A stretch of DNA of 64,000 nucleotides, taken from NCBI RefSeq assembly GCF_009647655.1, contig NZ_WJFD01000007.1:186001-250000 (forward strand). Reading direction: 5' to 3'. The translations under genes and the position numbers were made by a program. The stretch is from Chitinophaga sp. SYP-B3965. Its GTDB lineage: Bacteria > Bacteroidota > Bacteroidia > Chitinophagales > Chitinophagaceae. Shown here in pieces: positions 42,928 to 51,642 of this stretch; the stretch's first letter is position 1, and every line of letters begins with the position of its first letter. The notes below the pieces were generated by a model, which was given only the letters and a program-made list of their open reading frames with translations, made no database searches and was not told the DNA's origin.

Positions 42928-44208
42928 ATGCAAAGAGACCAGCAGATATTTGATATCATTGGCCAGGAACTGGAAAGGCAGCGCCATGGCATTGAACTGA
43001 TAGCTTCGGAGAACTTTACCAGCTTGCAGGTTATGCAGGCCATGGGTAACGTTATGACCAATAAATACGCGGAAGGTTATCCCGGGCGCCGTTATTACGG
43101 TGGCTGCGAGATAGTGGACCTCAGCGAACAACTGGCCATTGACCGGGCTAAACAGATCTTTGGCGTTGATTATGTGAATGTTCAGCCGCACTCCGGCGCA
43201 CAAGCCAATGCCGCTGTATTACTGGCAATCCTCCAGGCGGGAGACAAGATCCTGGGTCTTGATCTGAGCATGGGTGGTCACCTTACACACGGTTCTGCCG
43301 TAAACTTCTCCGGTAAATTGTACCAGCCCTTCTTTTATGGCGTGAACAAGGAAACCGGCCTGGTAGAATACGACAAAATGGAAGAGGTGGCTTTACAGGA
43401 AAAGCCGAAAGTGATCATTTGTGGTGCTTCTGCATACAGCCGCGATTGGGATTATGCCCGTATCCGTGCTATTGCTGATAAAATAGGTGCTTTTGTGATG
43501 GCAGATATCGCACATCCTGCGGGTCTGATCGCTAAAGGGTTACTGAATTCTCCTTTTGCACATTGCCATTTTGTGACCACTACTACCCACAAAACCCTCC
43601 GTGGTCCTCGTGGTGGTATGATCATGATGGGCAAGGACTTTGAAAATCCATTCGGCCTGAAAACACCAAAAGGTGAAGTTCGCCTGATGAGCAACCTGCT
43701 GGATATGGCGGTTTTCCCCGGTATCCAGGGTGGTCCGCTGGAACACGTGATTGCAGCAAAGGCAGTGTCCTTCTTCGAAATATTATCTGATGAATATGAT
43801 GTGTATGCCCGCCAGATGGTACGTAACGCTCAGGCTTTGTCTCGCGCGTACCTGGAGAAAGGCTACCAGATCGTTTCAGGTGGTACAGATAACCACTTGT
43901 TACTGATAGATCTCCGCAACAAGAACATCTCCGGTAAAAAAGCAGAGCAGGTGCTCGTACAGGCTGATCTTACCGTGAACAAGAACATGGTGCCTTTTGA
44001 TGATAAATCACCTTTCGTTACTTCCGGTATCCGTGTTGGTGTACCTGCTGTTACTACCCGTGGTTTGAAAGAAGAGCACATGCCACTGATCGTGAATTGG
44101 ATGGACAAACTGCTGATGGATGCAGACAATAATGATACGATCCTGAAAGTACGTGGTGAGGTAAATGAGTTTATGAAACAATTCCCGCTGTATCCTGAAA
44201 TGGGTTAA
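42928..44208 (+). CDS. glyA: Serine hydroxymethyltransferase
   Basis: 426 residues, the usual length. Start ATG 42928 is preferred over 42886 because MQRDQQIFDIIGQELERQRH is the family N-terminus. Diagnostic motifs: GIELIASENFTSLQVMQAMG, YYGGCEIVDLSEQLAIDRAK, and the PLP-lysine segment HFVTTTTHKTLRGPRGGMI near residue 220-240. It converts serine and tetrahydrofolate into glycine and 5,10-methylene-THF. A strong terminator follows at 44231. Confidence 0.98.
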   Translation: MQRDQQIFDIIGQELERQRHGIELIASENFTSLQVMQAMGNVMTNKYAEGYPGRRYYGGCEIVDLSEQLAIDRAKQIFGVDYVNVQPHSGAQANAAVLLAILQAGDKILGLDLSMGGHLTHGSAVNFSGKLYQPFFYGVNKETGLVEYDKMEEVALQEKPKVIICGASAYSRDWDYARIRAIADKIGAFVMADIAHPAGLIAKGLLNSPFAHCHFVTTTTHKTLRGPRGGMIMMGKDFENPFGLKTPKGEVRLMSNLLDMAVFPGIQGGPLEHVIAAKAVSFFEILSDEYDVYARQMVRNAQALSRAYLEKGYQIVSGGTDNHLLLIDLRNKNISGKKAEQVLVQADLTVNKNMVPFDDKSPFVTSGIRVGVPAVTTRGLKEEHMPLIVNWMDKLLMDADNNDTILKVRGEVNEFMKQFPLYPEMG

Positions 44209-44230
44209 GCGTTTGATATTTGATAATAAA

Positions 44231-44266
44231 AAAGAAGGCTGCTCTCACAAGGGCAGCCTTCTTTTT
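44231..44266 (+). terminator. glyA terminator
   Basis: AAAGAAGGCTGC pairs with GCAGCCTTCTTT, followed by a T-rich tail, 22 bp after the glyA stop. Confidence 0.92.
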
Positions 44267-44363
44267 ATTTAGTAATACTAAATAAATGACCCCTTTGCGA
44301 TCCTATAGGAATATCAAAGAGCAGTCAAACACTGACCCTATGTCAAGGGTTTACAAATACTAA

Positions 44364-44404
44364 AAAGAGCGGTTGCCTGGATAGGGGCAATCGCTCTTTC
44401 TTTT
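44364..44404. terminator. Second hairpin terminator, between glyA and the beta-helix gene
   Basis: AAAGAGCGGTTGCC pairs with GGCAATCGCTCTTT (one GU/mismatch) with A-run before and T-run after, so it can end transcripts from either side. It could serve the minus-strand beta-helix gene. The 97 bp between it and the glyA terminator hold no gene but contain a short palindrome ATTTAGTAATACTAAAT (44266-44282). Confidence 0.8.
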
Positions 44405-44458
44405 GATGGTATATAATAACGGTATTATTGCCTTATATTTATCGTTAAAGTAAATTAT

Positions 44459-44566
44459 ATGTTTCAAAATATCGGCATGACCGAATTACTAATCATCTTA
44501 TTATTTTTCCTCGGAATACTCCTGGTTGTTATTGGTTTTCGGGCGATCCTGAAGATGAGGAAATGA
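44459..44566 (+). CDS. Small single-span membrane peptide (35 residues)
   Basis: An ATG at 44459 opens a 35-codon frame ending TGA at 44566: MFQNIGMTELLIILLFFLG followed by a hydrophobic run ILLVVIGF and a basic tail RAILKMRK. The layout, with a short N-terminus reading IGMTELLIIL, resembles the opening of TatA-type translocase subunits, but the amphipathic helix is missing. Only a short intergenic stretch with a TA-rich promoter-like region (44420-44455) precedes it. It overlaps nothing but its stop is 5 bp from the convergent beta-helix stop. Confidence 0.45.
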   Translation: MFQNIGMTELLIILLFFLGILLVVIGFRAILKMRK

Positions 44567-44570
44567 TCCG

Positions 44571-46931
44571 CTATTTCTTTACCGTTAGTTCAAACGGCTG
44601 CTGATTGCGGAACACTTCTACTTTCACTTCCTGCTTCCAGGCATGTTGCTGATAAAGCCGGATATATTCCAGGGCATTTTTCACTTTATCGGTTTCCACT
44701 TTCAGCACCACATCGCCTGTTTTAAATCCATTCTTCGCGGCTTCACTTTTTTCAGGAACTTTTACAAAGTAAGCACCCTGCTCGTCCGGTAAACCTGTGG
44801 CAGAACGTTCGCCTAATCCTTCAATATTTTTCACGGTGGCGCCTCTCCAGGTAAAGGTGGCATTGGCGCCGGCTTTTTGAGAATACAGTTCTTTGGGTAA
44901 TGGTACAGGTGCTGCTTTGGCTTGTAGTTTTTTAATACGTACACCAAATTCATTCATCGGAAAATTCTTAAATCCTACGGCTAATGCTTTGCTGCCGGGC
45001 TTTACACGGTAATCTCCTTTTGCAAAATCCATGAACTGCGGATTGCCTGCCAGGGAATGCGCATCTGTTCCATCAGCCTGTGCAGCAGCTAATGCAGCCG
45101 CATCCGGGAAGAAATTATGATCTACTTCTTTGCCCCATACTTCTACACGAATAGGTTTGTAAGCAGTGGTCACAATATTATGGGTGAATATATCGCCGCT
45201 ATTCTTAAACCATACATGCGGATGAAAAGAATTATTGATCATGATATTATTCTCTACGATCCGGAAGAAACCTTCCCGCAGTTTAAGCCCGCCATTCAGG
45301 CAAACATTATTATAGATGCGGTAGTTGGAAGAGCCATCATCCAGATCAATATCCCAGCCATGATCACAACGGAAACGGTTATGGCGGATCACGGTTTGTG
45401 TGATGGCATCCAGTGTTACCAGATCTATGTTGGCAGTGGTGGCACTGTCCATTACGCGGCGGTTCGGATGCCAGAAGCGATCCCTGCCCCATGAGTTGAA
45501 TGCGCCATGGTCGCCGGTTTCGAGAACGGTGTTGTACACGTCATTATGTTCAATGATGTGGCCTCCCCAGGTACCTTCGTTGATATTGATACCAGCACGG
45601 GGTACATCATGGATGGTATTCCAGGCTACCTTGATATTCATGGACATGGAAATGTGTACACCGGCAGATTGTTTTTCTACTTCGCCTGTGTATTGGATTA
45701 GATTATCCTTTGCATCACATTGTTTGGGATAGTTATCATTCAGCGGGCCTTTTTCAAAATCCATTTTAGTGAAGGGAACAAAAGTGTTGTATTCAAAAGC
45801 AGGAGAACGAACGGCTTCAGCACTTCCTACAAATGCAATGCCACTGGCGCCTGCTTTGTAGATATGGCAACTGTCTATATTTACATGGCGGTTGTAGTTG
45901 TTCACGAAGATGGCATTACCACCTACTTCATTGAATACACAATTGCTCACATAACAGAACTCTGCACCTTCTATCAATAAGGCGCCTCCACGATAAATTG
46001 CCCAGTCGCTGCGCAGGAGGGGTTCTTTTGTTTCCATGAAGGTCCTAGCGTTGCCGGCAAATTGCAGGTTGTTCAGGATCACTTGTTTTACCGGTGTTTT
46101 GGCGGTTCCTTTAATGGAGATGAGTTCTTTCAGTACGGCATAACTCACCGTAGCGGGTAAAACACCGGCTTGTGGTTTATAATATAAGTAATGTTCTTTT
46201 GCATCAAAGTACCATTCATGAGGAGCATCCAGTTCTTCCAGCACATTTTCTACAAAACGGTTCGTCGGATGTAATCCCATCTGCCGGTTGTTCTGCCAGC
46301 CGCCTTCTAAAATGGCTTCGCCTTTATCATCCACGCCTGTTATCTTATAATGATAACCTCCCCATTCTGCACGGTGTAAAGCATGCACGGTAGCGCCAAC
46401 CGGTTGTTTCCAGGTTTTGATCCTTTCCGGAGAAATAGCATCTGCGGCAACACCATGATAAAAGCGGGCACTGGAATCGTAATTGGGATAACGGGCCAGG
46501 ATCTGCTGTTTGCCATTGATGAATAAACGATCCATGGAGGTAACGGAGGCGGGTACTGGACTCCGGTAAATTCCCTGCTGCCAGGTTTGCCATGTTGTTT
46601 TTAAAGGTTGTGCGCCACTGAGGATGGCGGTTTCACCAGGATAGCCCATAATGAAAAGCACGTTTTGCATGGAGCCATTGTCTTCCGGCGTTAGTACCAG
46701 TGTGCTATCCAGGTAATAAGTGCCGCCACGCAGGATCACCTGTATACTGGCATCTTTATTTTTTAAACGGGCTGCCCGCCACAGTTGCTGTGCGCGGTGT
46801 AAACTGGCCACCGGCTTTTCTTTGGTGCCGGCATTTTCATTAGCTCCGGAGGTGGACACATAGATACGCTGTGTTTGACCTAATGCCGGTAGTGCTATCA
46901 TACAAAGGTAGAGTGGAATCCATTTCAGCAT
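44571..46931 (-). CDS. Secreted right-handed beta-helix protein with C-terminal PDZ-like domain
   Basis: 786 residues. Signal peptide MLKWIPLYLCMIALPALG. N-terminal RIYVSTSGANENAGTKEKPV then VASLHRAQQLW is the start pattern of pectate-lyase-like/DUF1565-type helices. Parallel beta-helix repeats span about 270-600 (NNLQFAGNARTFMETKEPLL, FEYNTFVPFTKM, NHDVYNTVLETGDH-like stretches). The last 90 residues (AAKNGFKTGDVVLKVETDKV) form a PDZ-like fold. Probably a secreted polysaccharide lyase, hydrolase or binding protein; substrate unknown. Confidence 0.8.
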   Translation of the reverse strand: MLKWIPLYLCMIALPALGQTQRIYVSTSGANENAGTKEKPVASLHRAQQLWRAARLKNKDASIQVILRGGTYYLDSTLVLTPEDNGSMQNVLFIMGYPGETAILSGAQPLKTTWQTWQQGIYRSPVPASVTSMDRLFINGKQQILARYPNYDSSARFYHGVAADAISPERIKTWKQPVGATVHALHRAEWGGYHYKITGVDDKGEAILEGGWQNNRQMGLHPTNRFVENVLEELDAPHEWYFDAKEHYLYYKPQAGVLPATVSYAVLKELISIKGTAKTPVKQVILNNLQFAGNARTFMETKEPLLRSDWAIYRGGALLIEGAEFCYVSNCVFNEVGGNAIFVNNYNRHVNIDSCHIYKAGASGIAFVGSAEAVRSPAFEYNTFVPFTKMDFEKGPLNDNYPKQCDAKDNLIQYTGEVEKQSAGVHISMSMNIKVAWNTIHDVPRAGININEGTWGGHIIEHNDVYNTVLETGDHGAFNSWGRDRFWHPNRRVMDSATTANIDLVTLDAITQTVIRHNRFRCDHGWDIDLDDGSSNYRIYNNVCLNGGLKLREGFFRIVENNIMINNSFHPHVWFKNSGDIFTHNIVTTAYKPIRVEVWGKEVDHNFFPDAAALAAAQADGTDAHSLAGNPQFMDFAKGDYRVKPGSKALAVGFKNFPMNEFGVRIKKLQAKAAPVPLPKELYSQKAGANATFTWRGATVKNIEGLGERSATGLPDEQGAYFVKVPEKSEAAKNGFKTGDVVLKVETDKVKNALEYIRLYQQHAWKQEVKVEVFRNQQPFELTVKK

Positions 46932-47043
46932 AGATACTAAGTTAAATCCTTATTTATCAATAGGATGGTACTAAATGAACTATTCCTTCCAGAAAAATAT
47001 CCCGGGAAATATTTGGCGGATTGGAAAATACCTGTACATTTAC

Positions 47044-47067
47044 AGTGTACTAGTTAAGTAGTACACT
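47044..47067. promoter_or_regulatory. Palindromic operator of the GntR/ABC operon
   Basis: AGTGTACTAGTT and AAGTAGTACACT form a 24-bp dyad with only one mismatched pair, 13 bp before the ABC ATPase start at 47081. The operon encodes a YtrA-type GntR protein, so it is the natural operator and would block the start of transcription or translation. Confidence 0.8.
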
Positions 47068-47080
47068 AAAACATGAAGCG

Positions 47081-47920
47081 ATGATAATATCCCTGCAACA
47101 TCTTCATTTTCATTACCGAAAGGCACAGCCTGTACTGGAGAATGTTAACCTCTCCCTGGCGCCTGGCCGGATCTATGGTTTACTGGGAAGGAACGGAGCG
47201 GGCAAGAGCAGTTTGCTGTATCAGCTCTGTGGTCTTTTATTTCCTACTTCAGGGGAATGTAAGGTAATGGGGTATGAACCTGCCAAAAGGTTACCTGCTT
47301 TTTTGCAACAGGTGTACCTGTTACCAGAATCTTTCCATCTGCCGGATATGAACATCACCCAATACCTCCGGCTCTTTGCTCCTTTTTATCCTTCCTTTGA
47401 TCACGACGCATTTAAAAGGCACCTGGTTGCTTTTGAGATCCCCCGGGAGCAAAGTCTACAGGCTCTCAGCCACGGAGAGCAGAAGAAAGTGCTGATCAGT
47501 TTTGCATTGGCTACCCGCGCAAAGGTCCTGTTAATGGATGAGCCCACCAATGGACTGGACATTCCTTCTAAACGCCAGTTTCGAAAAGTGATTGCCGGCT
47601 GCCTGGAACCGGATCAGTGTATGATCATCAGCACACACCAGGTAAAAGATCTGGATAGCCTCATAGATGAAGTACTGATCCTGGAAGGGCATGGCATCCT
47701 GTTGCAGGAGTCTGTTTCCCGTATCACCGAAAAGCTCTCCTTCCGCCAGGTAATGAGTTTGGAAGAATCAGAAGCGCCGATCTATAGTGAAGGTGCGTTA
47801 AAAGGTTATGTGGTAGTAGCTGTGAACCGGCAGGCAGAACATTCCCGGCTGGATATGGAAATGTTCTTCAATGCGGTGATGGTGGAAAAAGAAAAGATCC
47901 TCTCCCTGTTCCAACAATAA
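47081..47920 (+). CDS. ABC transporter ATP-binding protein (YtrB-like)
   Basis: 279 residues. Walker A GRNGAGKSSLLYQL (about 36-49), signature LSHGEQKKVLI (about 133), Walker B KVLLMDEPTNGLDIPSK, H-loop ISTHQVKDLDS. It heads an operon with a permease, a GntR regulator and a membrane protein. An operator overlaps its promoter. Homologous operons respond to cell-wall antibiotics in Gram-positives; function in this organism is not known. Confidence 0.9.
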   Translation: MIISLQHLHFHYRKAQPVLENVNLSLAPGRIYGLLGRNGAGKSSLLYQLCGLLFPTSGECKVMGYEPAKRLPAFLQQVYLLPESFHLPDMNITQYLRLFAPFYPSFDHDAFKRHLVAFEIPREQSLQALSHGEQKKVLISFALATRAKVLLMDEPTNGLDIPSKRQFRKVIAGCLEPDQCMIISTHQVKDLDSLIDEVLILEGHGILLQESVSRITEKLSFRQVMSLEESEAPIYSEGALKGYVVVAVNRQAEHSRLDMEMFFNAVMVEKEKILSLFQQ

Positions 47921-47932
47921 AAATATTCCTAT

Positions 47933-48787
47933 ATGCAATTTTCTTTTGCCCGTTTCTCGTACTTATTCAAATTGCAGCTGGCAGCAAACCGTAAGCTGTA
48001 TCTGCTGTCTATGGCTGCTATGGCAGGTGTCATGCTCTGTTTTATGTTCCTGAGCGTTTTTACTTCTAAAAATGGTTTTCAATTTGAGAACCAAATAGAT
48101 TTTGTAACAGTTGCCCTGATCCTATCCGGTGCTTTTTTTGCCTCTCTTATCTTTACGCAGTATGGGGATAAAGACAAGCGGATTCAGTCTATCCTTTTGC
48201 CGGTTTCCAATGCGGAACGGCTGGCAGTTGCGGTGCTCTTCGTCTTCTTTCTTTTCCCGATTGTTTTCCTGTTGCTGTACTTTATTTGTATTGCAATAGT
48301 TAATACAGTAGATGTACAAGTATTAGGCAACAGGAATGATATCTATATGCTGGGCGGAATAGAGGGTCAGTATTTACTCATGACATTTGGTTTGGTGCAG
48401 TCTGTGGCTTTACTGGGTGCTATCTGGTTCAGGCGGTTCACATTTGTGAAGACGATAGTACTGGTTTGTTTAACAGCCATATTTATTGCCGGTGCGAATG
48501 ACGTGATCAATAAAGTGGTAGTGAAGGACGCCAGTGCAAAAGTGGCGGGTTACCATGCTAAAGTGAATAAACTACCTTTTCCTGTCCGGTATGAAATAGT
48601 TGGCTCATCGCCTTACCGCAGCATGCGTTTCTCCGGGAAGAGCGAGTATGGGTATTATATAGATGGGAGCTCTTACTGGCTTTCATTACCGGATCACCAG
48701 ATGCTGTTTTTTCTCATCTTCCTTGGACTGATCCCGCTATTCTTTTTCTACGTGACACTTGCTAAGCTCCGGGAGCAGCAACTCTAA
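47933..48787 (+). CDS. ABC transporter permease, six-span membrane protein
   Basis: 284 residues with about six spans (about 22-42, 60-80, 98-122, 148-168, 178-195, 250-270). Starts 13 bp after the ATPase. No family motif besides topology, but the operon layout makes a permease certain enough. An extracytoplasmic loop of about 55 residues lies near 195-245. Confidence 0.75.
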   Translation: MQFSFARFSYLFKLQLAANRKLYLLSMAAMAGVMLCFMFLSVFTSKNGFQFENQIDFVTVALILSGAFFASLIFTQYGDKDKRIQSILLPVSNAERLAVAVLFVFFLFPIVFLLLYFICIAIVNTVDVQVLGNRNDIYMLGGIEGQYLLMTFGLVQSVALLGAIWFRRFTFVKTIVLVCLTAIFIAGANDVINKVVVKDASAKVAGYHAKVNKLPFPVRYEIVGSSPYRSMRFSGKSEYGYYIDGSSYWLSLPDHQMLFFLIFLGLIPLFFFYVTLAKLREQQL

Positions 48788-48799
48788 AACAGATCGATC

Positions 48800-49174
48800 A
48801 TGGAATTCAATAATACTCAGGCCATCTACCTGCAAATTGCAGATTACGTTTGTGATCAGGTGCAGTTGCAACATTGGCCACCGGAAGGAAAAGTACCCTC
48901 TGTAAGGGAGCTGGCCGTGAACCTGGAAGTAAATCCCAATACCATTATGCGGTCCTACGAATACTTGCAGCAGCAGGGGATCATCTATACCCGCCGCGGA
49001 TTAGGATATTATGTAAGTGAGGATGCGCTCCGCAAAGTAATTGCATTACGTAAAGAACAATTCTTACAGGAAGAATTACCACAGTTCTTCCGGAAGATGT
49101 TCCTGCTGGGGGTTGAGTTAGATGAGTTAAAGGCACGCTTTGAGAAATTCAAAACCCGCCAGGCGAAAGCTTAA
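48800..49174 (+). CDS. YtrA-type GntR transcriptional regulator
   Basis: 124 residues, a short GntR without ligand-binding domain. The winged helix shows IYLQIADYVCDQVQLQHWPP, then GKVPSVRELAVNLEVNPNTI and MRSYEYLQQQGIIYTRRGLG. The 45-residue helical tail mediates dimerisation in this subgroup. It is third in the operon and most probably represses it through the palindrome at 47044-47067. Confidence 0.93.
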   Translation: MEFNNTQAIYLQIADYVCDQVQLQHWPPEGKVPSVRELAVNLEVNPNTIMRSYEYLQQQGIIYTRRGLGYYVSEDALRKVIALRKEQFLQEELPQFFRKMFLLGVELDELKARFEKFKTRQAKA

Positions 49175-49198
49175 ACATTTATTTAAAAAGAACTTCGC

Positions 49199-49951
49199 AT
49201 GAAAACAAGTAATAAACTCCTTATCGTTCTGTTCTTCTTTGTCGTTATTACACTCGTGCTCTTTAACGTGCTGCTCAACGTACAATTAAAGGCAGGTAAC
49301 CTTTCCAGTGAATATCAGAAAACAACCCGTTCAACGGTTACTATGAAGCCATTTCAGCATGTTGTATATGATGGCCGGCAGTATCTGCACCAATCCCGCA
49401 GCAGCCAAAGTTGGGTAAGCCGGACCATTCATCTGAGCGTAGGTGATAGAAATAAACATGAGCTGGAGATACCTTCAAATTTTGAACCGATCTTAAGGTA
49501 CCATTATCAGGGAGATACTTTATTTATCGGCTTTAGCAGCGAAGATGGTGCGTTTGGCCGTGCTGATTATATACCGGATGGGAGCATACCGCTGCGTCTT
49601 TTTGCCCCCGCGTTATCTTCTGTTGCTTCCGTTGGTGGCATCATGAATGTTGACCGGATCCGTCAGCAAGAGCCATTGGCCTTACATCTGGCCAATTCAG
49701 CTAATTTCATGCTGTTAGGGTTGGATATACCGGTACTGCAACTGCATGCAGATTCAAATGCGCAGGTGATGGTGGTTGATAACAGTCATGTTGATACGCT
49801 GGCGCTTACGATGGGTAAAAGTACTGGCATCACTTTCGTTACGCCTAATAATATTAAAAACATACTTCCCGTGCAATTGGATAGTACCGCGAGGATCAGG
49901 GTGGATGGGAAAGCGGCGGATATGAAAACGTACTTACAAAAAACGCAATAA
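49199..49951 (+). CDS. Single-span membrane protein with DUF2807-like (GIN) exposed domain
   Basis: 250 residues. One N-terminal span (LLIVLFFFVVITLVLFNVLL, about 8-27), then a beta-rich region. The repeats LALHLANSANFMLLGLDIPV, LQLHADSNAQVMVVDNSHVD and LALTMGKSTGITF have the spacing of DUF2807/GIN adhesin-head repeats. It is last in the YtrA-type operon and probably sits in the envelope with the ABC transporter. Function unknown. Confidence 0.7.
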   Translation: MKTSNKLLIVLFFFVVITLVLFNVLLNVQLKAGNLSSEYQKTTRSTVTMKPFQHVVYDGRQYLHQSRSSQSWVSRTIHLSVGDRNKHELEIPSNFEPILRYHYQGDTLFIGFSSEDGAFGRADYIPDGSIPLRLFAPALSSVASVGGIMNVDRIRQQEPLALHLANSANFMLLGLDIPVLQLHADSNAQVMVVDNSHVDTLALTMGKSTGITFVTPNNIKNILPVQLDSTARIRVDGKAADMKTYLQKTQ

Positions 49952-49976
49952 TTCTAGTCTCTCTATGAATGTATTA

Positions 49977-50008
49977 CCGTTCCGATATTCATCGGAACGG
50001 TTTTTTTA
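49977..50008 (+). terminator. Terminator of the YtrA-type operon
   Basis: CCGTTCCGAT and ATCGGAACGG are perfectly complementary with a short loop, followed by seven T. Confidence 0.92.
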
Positions 50009-50011
50009 TTG

Positions 50012-51187
50012 TCAGAATTGGGTAGCGAGGTAAGCCATGGTGCCTGCTCCTATTTCCAATGCATTTTCATCAATATCAAATATCGGCGTATGCACTCCGG
50101 CTGAAATGCCACGTGCTTTATTACCTGTGCCTAATCTGAAGAAGCAGGCGGGGATCACTTGTGAGTAGAAGGAAAAATCTTCTGCCCCCATCCGCAGTTC
50201 TGTGTCCACCACATTTTCCTGGCCCATGTATTGTTCTGCCAAAGTACGCGCAGTCGCCGTAACAGCTTCGTTGTTATAAAGTGTTGGATAACCTACCAGG
50301 ATATCAATATCTATTTCTGCTCCCATCGCATGTACCAGTTCTGTAGCATGTTTGCGGATCAGGTCATGGGCTTTGAAACGCCAGGTTTCATCCATGGCAC
50401 GGAAGGTGCCCATCAGTTTTACCTCGCTGGGGATCACATTAGTGGTGAATCCGCCATTGAAAGCGCAGATGGATAATACAGAAGGGGAGAAAGGATCATT
50501 GTTCCTGCTGATGATCTGCTGCAGGCTCACAATGAGATTGGAGGCAATGAGAATAGTATCTGCCGTGAGATGTGGTGCGGCAGCATGACCGCCTTTTCCT
50601 TTCACAGTAATATAAATCTCATCTGCACTGGCCATGTATTTTCCTGCGCGGAATCCGAGTTTGCCGGTTTCCATAGCGGGTAATACATGCAAACCCAGGA
50701 TGGCCTGTGGTTTGGGATTTTCCAGGGCGCCGTCTTTGATCATCAGGCTGGCTCCTCCGGGGTGTTTTTCTTCTCCCGGCTGGAATAATATTTTCACGGT
50801 ACCTTCAAATTCATCTTTCACCTGTTGCAGGATGCGGGCTGCGCCGAGTACAACTGTTGTATGTACATCATGGCCACAGGCATGCATTACGCCGGGGTTC
50901 TTAGATTTATAAGGTACATCGTTGGCTTCTTCAATGGGCAATGCATCTATATCTCCTCTTAAGGCAATGATCTTTTTGGAAGGGTTCTTTCCTTCTATGA
51001 GGGCCACTACACCTGTTCCTGCTACACCTGCTCTATAGGAGATGCCGTATTCATCCAGTTTTGCCTGGATAAATTTAGATGTTTCGTATTCCTGGAAAGA
51101 CAGTTCAGGATGGGAGTGGAGGTGATGCCTGCAAGCTATCAGGTCAGGCGCATATTGCCTGGCCAGGGATTGGATCCGGTTCTTCAT
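50012..51187 (-). CDS. M20D amidohydrolase (N-acyl-amino-acid/hippurate hydrolase-like)
   Basis: 391 residues. Metal ligands: HACGHDVHTTVVLGAARIL (about 101-119), FQPGEEKHPGGASLMIKDGA with catalytic Glu pair, HVLPAMETGKLGF, and HTPIFDIDENAL near the C-terminus. The dimerisation domain shows VKGKGGHAAAPHLTADTIL. Fits N-acyl-L-amino-acid or auxin-conjugate amidohydrolases. Its start overlaps the SPOR gene stop by 4 bp, so they form one operon. Confidence 0.9.
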   Translation of the reverse strand: MKNRIQSLARQYAPDLIACRHHLHSHPELSFQEYETSKFIQAKLDEYGISYRAGVAGTGVVALIEGKNPSKKIIALRGDIDALPIEEANDVPYKSKNPGVMHACGHDVHTTVVLGAARILQQVKDEFEGTVKILFQPGEEKHPGGASLMIKDGALENPKPQAILGLHVLPAMETGKLGFRAGKYMASADEIYITVKGKGGHAAAPHLTADTILIASNLIVSLQQIISRNNDPFSPSVLSICAFNGGFTTNVIPSEVKLMGTFRAMDETWRFKAHDLIRKHATELVHAMGAEIDIDILVGYPTLYNNEAVTATARTLAEQYMGQENVVDTELRMGAEDFSFYSQVIPACFFRLGTGNKARGISAGVHTPIFDIDENALEIGAGTMAYLATQF

Positions 51188-51612
51188 TCTATTTCTTTTT
51201 CCGGTGACACGTTGATGATAGCCGGTACTACAAATACGCCGCCGGTAAACTGGGTGGATAGTTTATCCCTTAGTTCGGTGGCTTCTTCGCGGGTTTTGAA
51301 ATCGCCTATGCGCACTTTGAAATATGGGGCCTGGAAATCCAGGTAGGTGCGGTATTCCGGGTATAACTGCATCACTTTGGCTTTGGCGTCACTGGCTTCA
51401 TTCCTTCTGTTGCTGGAATGGATCTGTACGCGGAAGCCTGGTTGGTTGCGGATAGCCAGGGTGTTGATATAGATCTGTTTTTTGATCAGCACGTCTATGC
51501 GGCTGTCTTTTGATACTTTAACGCTTCCTTCTGCATTGGCGCTATCCTGTGCTCGTACAGTGGTAACTGCAGCGAGCATCAAAAGAAATAAACAGCCTGT
51601 TCTATAGAGCAT
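51184..51612 (-). CDS. Secreted SPOR domain protein
   Basis: About 142 residues from ATG 51612 (frame extends to 51645). Signal peptide MLYRTGCLFLLMLAAVTTVR. The C-terminal 75 residues are a SPOR domain (QPGFRVQIHSSNRRNEASDA, then YFKVRIGDFKTREEATELRD). SPOR domains bind denuded septal peptidoglycan. It precedes and overlaps the M20 amidohydrolase by 4 bp. Confidence 0.85.
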   Translation of the reverse strand: MLYRTGCLFLLMLAAVTTVRAQDSANAEGSVKVSKDSRIDVLIKKQIYINTLAIRNQPGFRVQIHSSNRRNEASDAKAKVMQLYPEYRTYLDFQAPYFKVRIGDFKTREEATELRDKLSTQFTGGVFVVPAIINVSPEKEIE

Positions 51613-51642
51613 ATGTAAATCGTTTGTTTTTTCTGAGTTGTA

